This document shows, piece by piece, positions 34,945-36,861 of a stretch of 36,861 nt of DNA. Made by a program: the position numbers and the translations under genes. Each line of letters opens with the position of its first letter. Positions within the stretch are counted from its first letter, which is position 1. This stretch comes from Methylobacterium sp. E-066 (GTDB taxonomy: Bacteria; Pseudomonadota; Alphaproteobacteria; Rhizobiales; Beijerinckiaceae), in the NCBI RefSeq assembly GCF_022829635.1, contig NZ_JAKSYO010000190.1:1-36861 (forward strand), written 5' to 3'. The notes beneath the pieces were generated by a model. It searched no databases and was not told where the DNA came from. It worked only from the letters and a program-made list of their open reading frames with translations.

Positions 34945-35078
34945 GAATTCAGGCCGCCGATGCGCAATCAGCACCGCGGCAAAACATTTACCGCGATGGT
35001 CACCCGCCGGTGACACGCACGCGCGATACGGTTAAGCTTCGCCGCCCGAAAATCGCGGCAGGAGTGGGCAAGTTCTTC

Positions 35079-35489
35079 ATGGCGGGTCAGAAAACCGATC
35101 AGCGTGACGTGTATGTCGGTCAACGCATCGCCGAGCAGCGCCGGAAGGCGTCGCTGACGCAGCGTCGCGTCGCGCAGAGTTTCGGGATGTCGGCAGCGCA
35201 GCTGCAGAAGTACGAGAAGGGCACCAACCGGATCAGCGCCGTCCATCTCGACATCTTCTCCCGGATGACCGGGGTGCCGATGGATTATTTCTTCAAGGGC
35301 ATGCCGCGCACCGACGACTTCACGGCGCCGGGCTTCTCCGAGCCGGAGCAGGCGCCCCTGACCGATGGCGGTGGCCTGCAGGGCCTGGCCGAGATCGTCG
35401 GCCGTCACATCACCGAGCATTTCTCCGAGGAAGCCCGCCGGGACGTCGCCGCCGCCATCCGGGCGCTCGACCATAAGCTGAACGGCTGA
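35079..35489 (+). CDS. XRE-family HTH transcriptional regulator
   Basis: The 136-residue protein has a Cro/C1-type helix-turn-helix at about residues 12-66 (VGQRIAEQRRKASLTQRRVAQSFGMSAAQLQKYEKGTNRISAVHL, in part) with the typical 'QLQKYEKGTNRIS' recognition part and 'MTGVPMDYFF'. A C-terminal helical region (residues 95-136) may mediate dimerisation. Similar regulators lie upstream of metK in several Hyphomicrobiales genomes, so control of metK or of itself is likely but unproven. The ATG at 35079 is chosen; GGAG lies 14 bases upstream, which is long, and an in-frame GTG at 35064 is an alternative. The open frame further upstream runs into the tRNA gene and is not coding. Confidence 0.88.
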   Translation: MAGQKTDQRDVYVGQRIAEQRRKASLTQRRVAQSFGMSAAQLQKYEKGTNRISAVHLDIFSRMTGVPMDYFFKGMPRTDDFTAPGFSEPEQAPLTDGGGLQGLAEIVGRHITEHFSEEARRDVAAAIRALDHKLNG

Positions 35490-35591
35490 GTGCTGAGTCG
35501 CGCCGCAAACGGACGTTTTTCCATCCATTTCGTACGTTATAGCGGATCCGTCCGGCGTTTCGCCTTGACCGTGGCGCGACCCGGTGCGAGA

Positions 35592-35650
35592 ACCCCGGCC
35601 CCATGAGGGGTCAAACGCCGCGATCGCGACGGCGTACCCGTAGCCGGGGT
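35592..35650 (+). promoter_or_regulatory. Structured metK leader: three-way junction enclosing the ribosome binding site
   Basis: ACCCCGG (35592-35598) pairs with CCGGGGT (35644-35650). Inside it are a CCCC-ATGA-GGGG hairpin (35599-35610) and a CGCCG/CGGCG hairpin (35616-35634). Two single-stranded joints, TCAAA (35611-35615) and TACCCGTAG (35635-35643), remain. The 3' strand of the closing stem contains GGGG, the only SD-like sequence eight bases before the metK ATG, so stem formation would hide it. This fits a translation-controlling SAM-responsive riboswitch. I cannot assign it to SAM-II, SAM/SAH or another named class. Confidence 0.55.
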
Positions 35651-35657
35651 CCGTCCG

Positions 35658-36836
35658 ATGCCGCGTTCCAACTACCTGTTCACCAGTGAGTCGGTCTCCG
35701 AGGGCCATCCCGACAAGGTCAGCGACCGGATCTCCGATACGGTGGTGGACGCCTATATCGCGGCGATGCCGGAGGCCCGGCTCGGGGTCGAGACCCTGAC
35801 CACCACCAACCGCGTCGTGATCGCGGGCGAGGTGCGCGGTCCGGATTCCGTGACCTTCAAGGATCTCGAGGAGCTGACCCGCCAGGCCGTGAAGGAGATC
35901 GGCTACGAGCAGGACGGCTTCCACTGGAAGAACAACGAGGTCCAGATCTACCTGCACGCCCAGTCCGCCGACATCGCCCAGGGCGTGGACGCGGCCGGCA
36001 ACAAGGACGAGGGCGCGGGCGACCAGGGCATCATGTTCGGCTACGCCGCCGACGAGACCCCGGAGCTGATGCCGGCGCCGCTGTTCTACGCCCACAAGAT
36101 CCTCAAGGACCTCGCCGACGCCCGCAAGAAGGGCGAGGGCGATGCCGGCAAGCTCGGCCCCGACGCCAAGAGCCAGGTCACGGTCCGCTATGAGAACGGC
36201 CGCCCGGTCGAGGCGACCCAGATCGTGCTGTCCACCCAGCACCTCGACGAGTCCCTGGACTCGGCCGACGTGCGCGCCATCGTCGAGCCCTACATCCGGG
36301 CGGCCCTGCCACAGGGCTGGGTCAACGAGGGTACCGTCTGGCACGTCAACCCGACCGGCAAGTTCGTGATCGGCGGTCCGGACGGCGATTGCGGTCTCAC
36401 CGGCCGCAAGATCATCGTCGACACCTACGGCGGCGCGGCCCCGCACGGCGGCGGCGCGTTCTCGGGCAAGGATCCGACCAAGGTCGACCGCTCGGCGGCC
36501 TACGCGGCGCGCTACCTCGCCAAGAACGTGGTCGCGGCCGGCCTGGCGCACCGCGCCACGATTCAGCTCGCCTACGCGATCGGCGTCTCGAAGCCGCTGT
36601 CGATCTACGTGGACCTGCACGGCACCGGCCAGGTCGACGAGGCCAAGCTCGAATCCATCCTGATGGACGCCATCGACCTGTCGCCGCGCGGCATCCGCAC
36701 GGCGCTCGGCCTGAACAAGCCGATCTACGCGCGCACCGCGGCCTACGGCCATTTCGGCCGCGCCCCGGAGGCCGATGGCGGCTTCTCCTGGGAGCGCACC
36801 GACCTCGCCTCGAAGCTGAAGTCGGCCCTGTCGTAA
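35658..36836 (+). CDS. metK: S-adenosylmethionine synthetase
   Basis: The 392-residue enzyme makes SAM from methionine and ATP in the cytoplasm. The N-terminal hallmark FTSESVSEGHPDKVSDRISD, the GAGDQGIMFGYA hexapeptide region (about residues 117-128) and the GGGAFSGKDPTKVDRSAAY P-loop-like segment (about residues 268-286) are all intact. Length is normal. The start ATG lies eight bases after GGGG, which is inside the closing stem of the leader structure. The XRE regulator lies 168 bases upstream on the same strand. SAM from this enzyme also feeds radical SAM proteins such as the YgiQ-type protein in this window. Confidence 0.97.
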   Translation: MPRSNYLFTSESVSEGHPDKVSDRISDTVVDAYIAAMPEARLGVETLTTTNRVVIAGEVRGPDSVTFKDLEELTRQAVKEIGYEQDGFHWKNNEVQIYLHAQSADIAQGVDAAGNKDEGAGDQGIMFGYAADETPELMPAPLFYAHKILKDLADARKKGEGDAGKLGPDAKSQVTVRYENGRPVEATQIVLSTQHLDESLDSADVRAIVEPYIRAALPQGWVNEGTVWHVNPTGKFVIGGPDGDCGLTGRKIIVDTYGGAAPHGGGAFSGKDPTKVDRSAAYAARYLAKNVVAAGLAHRATIQLAYAIGVSKPLSIYVDLHGTGQVDEAKLESILMDAIDLSPRGIRTALGLNKPIYARTAAYGHFGRAPEADGGFSWERTDLASKLKSALS

Positions 36837-36861
36837 GGCGGCCCGCGCTCCAGCGTTGAAC

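Noticed and set aside
34650..35016. ORFs on both strands across the tRNA and its intron.
   Set aside because: They overlap the tRNA exons and the ribozyme core; no start signal or domain supports them.
35079..35489. The XRE regulator as a sign of a prophage.
   Set aside because: No phage genes surround it, and XRE regulators next to metK are common in this order.
35565..35593. TTGACC followed by GAGAAC as the metK promoter.
   Set aside because: Transcription from it would begin around 35600 and remove the 5' strand of the leader's closing stem; the -10 match is also poor. The real promoter was not identified.

Overview
The window looks like chromosomal DNA of a high-GC alphaproteobacterium of the Hyphomicrobiales, most likely Methylobacterium/Methylorubrum or a close relative. 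This is inference from strong G/C use at third codon positions, dense ATGA/GTGA start-stop overlaps, dispersed palindromic intergenic repeats, an XRE regulator-metK neighbourhood and a tRNA-Arg(CCU) gene split by a group I intron. No phage, insertion sequence, CRISPR array or rRNA was seen.

Left part (1-8400). A minus-strand operon encodes a molybdenum hydroxylase: an FAD subunit, then a fused [2Fe-2S]-molybdopterin protein, then a membrane protein with two ABM-type domains. The genes are joined by 4-base start/stop overlaps. Next come a roughly 1.2-kb gene-free stretch holding a repeat island, a periplasmic L,D-transpeptidase, a frameshifted GIN-domain (DUF2807) gene in a locally AT-richer patch, a small DUF4926-like protein and a small secreted hypothetical.

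Middle (8600-19400). An RND multidrug efflux pair (lipoprotein adaptor and AcrB/MexB-type pump) is followed by a complete peptide/opine-type ABC importer (binding protein, two permeases, two ATPases). Dispersed repeats separate the units.

Centre right (19400-26300). There are single genes for a YgiQ-type radical SAM protein, a MEKHLA-domain protein, a Tat-like exported MRJP/yellow-family protein, an orphan ParA-type ATPase behind an AT-rich upstream region, and an M20 metallopeptidase convergent with parA.

Right part (26400-36861). A second molybdenum hydroxylase of the PaoABC (periplasmic aldehyde oxidase) type lacks a recognisable Tat signal and an adjacent PaoD/XdhC chaperone. It ends in a long hairpin whose centre resembles parS. 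After it come an EamA-type small transporter, a 51-residue ORF, a YfcG-like glutathione transferase, an M48 lipoprotein peptidase with a thermonuclease-like protein, the intron-bearing tRNA-Arg(CCU), an XRE regulator, a structured leader, and metK.

The best second-look items are the 261-nt group I intron in tRNA-Arg(CCU), the three-way-junction leader that could sequester the metK ribosome binding site, the parS-like hairpin, and two repeat families present in opposite orientations. I did not find a clearly new multi-gene system; the most unusual gene set is the fused Mo-hydroxylase plus ABM membrane protein operon.
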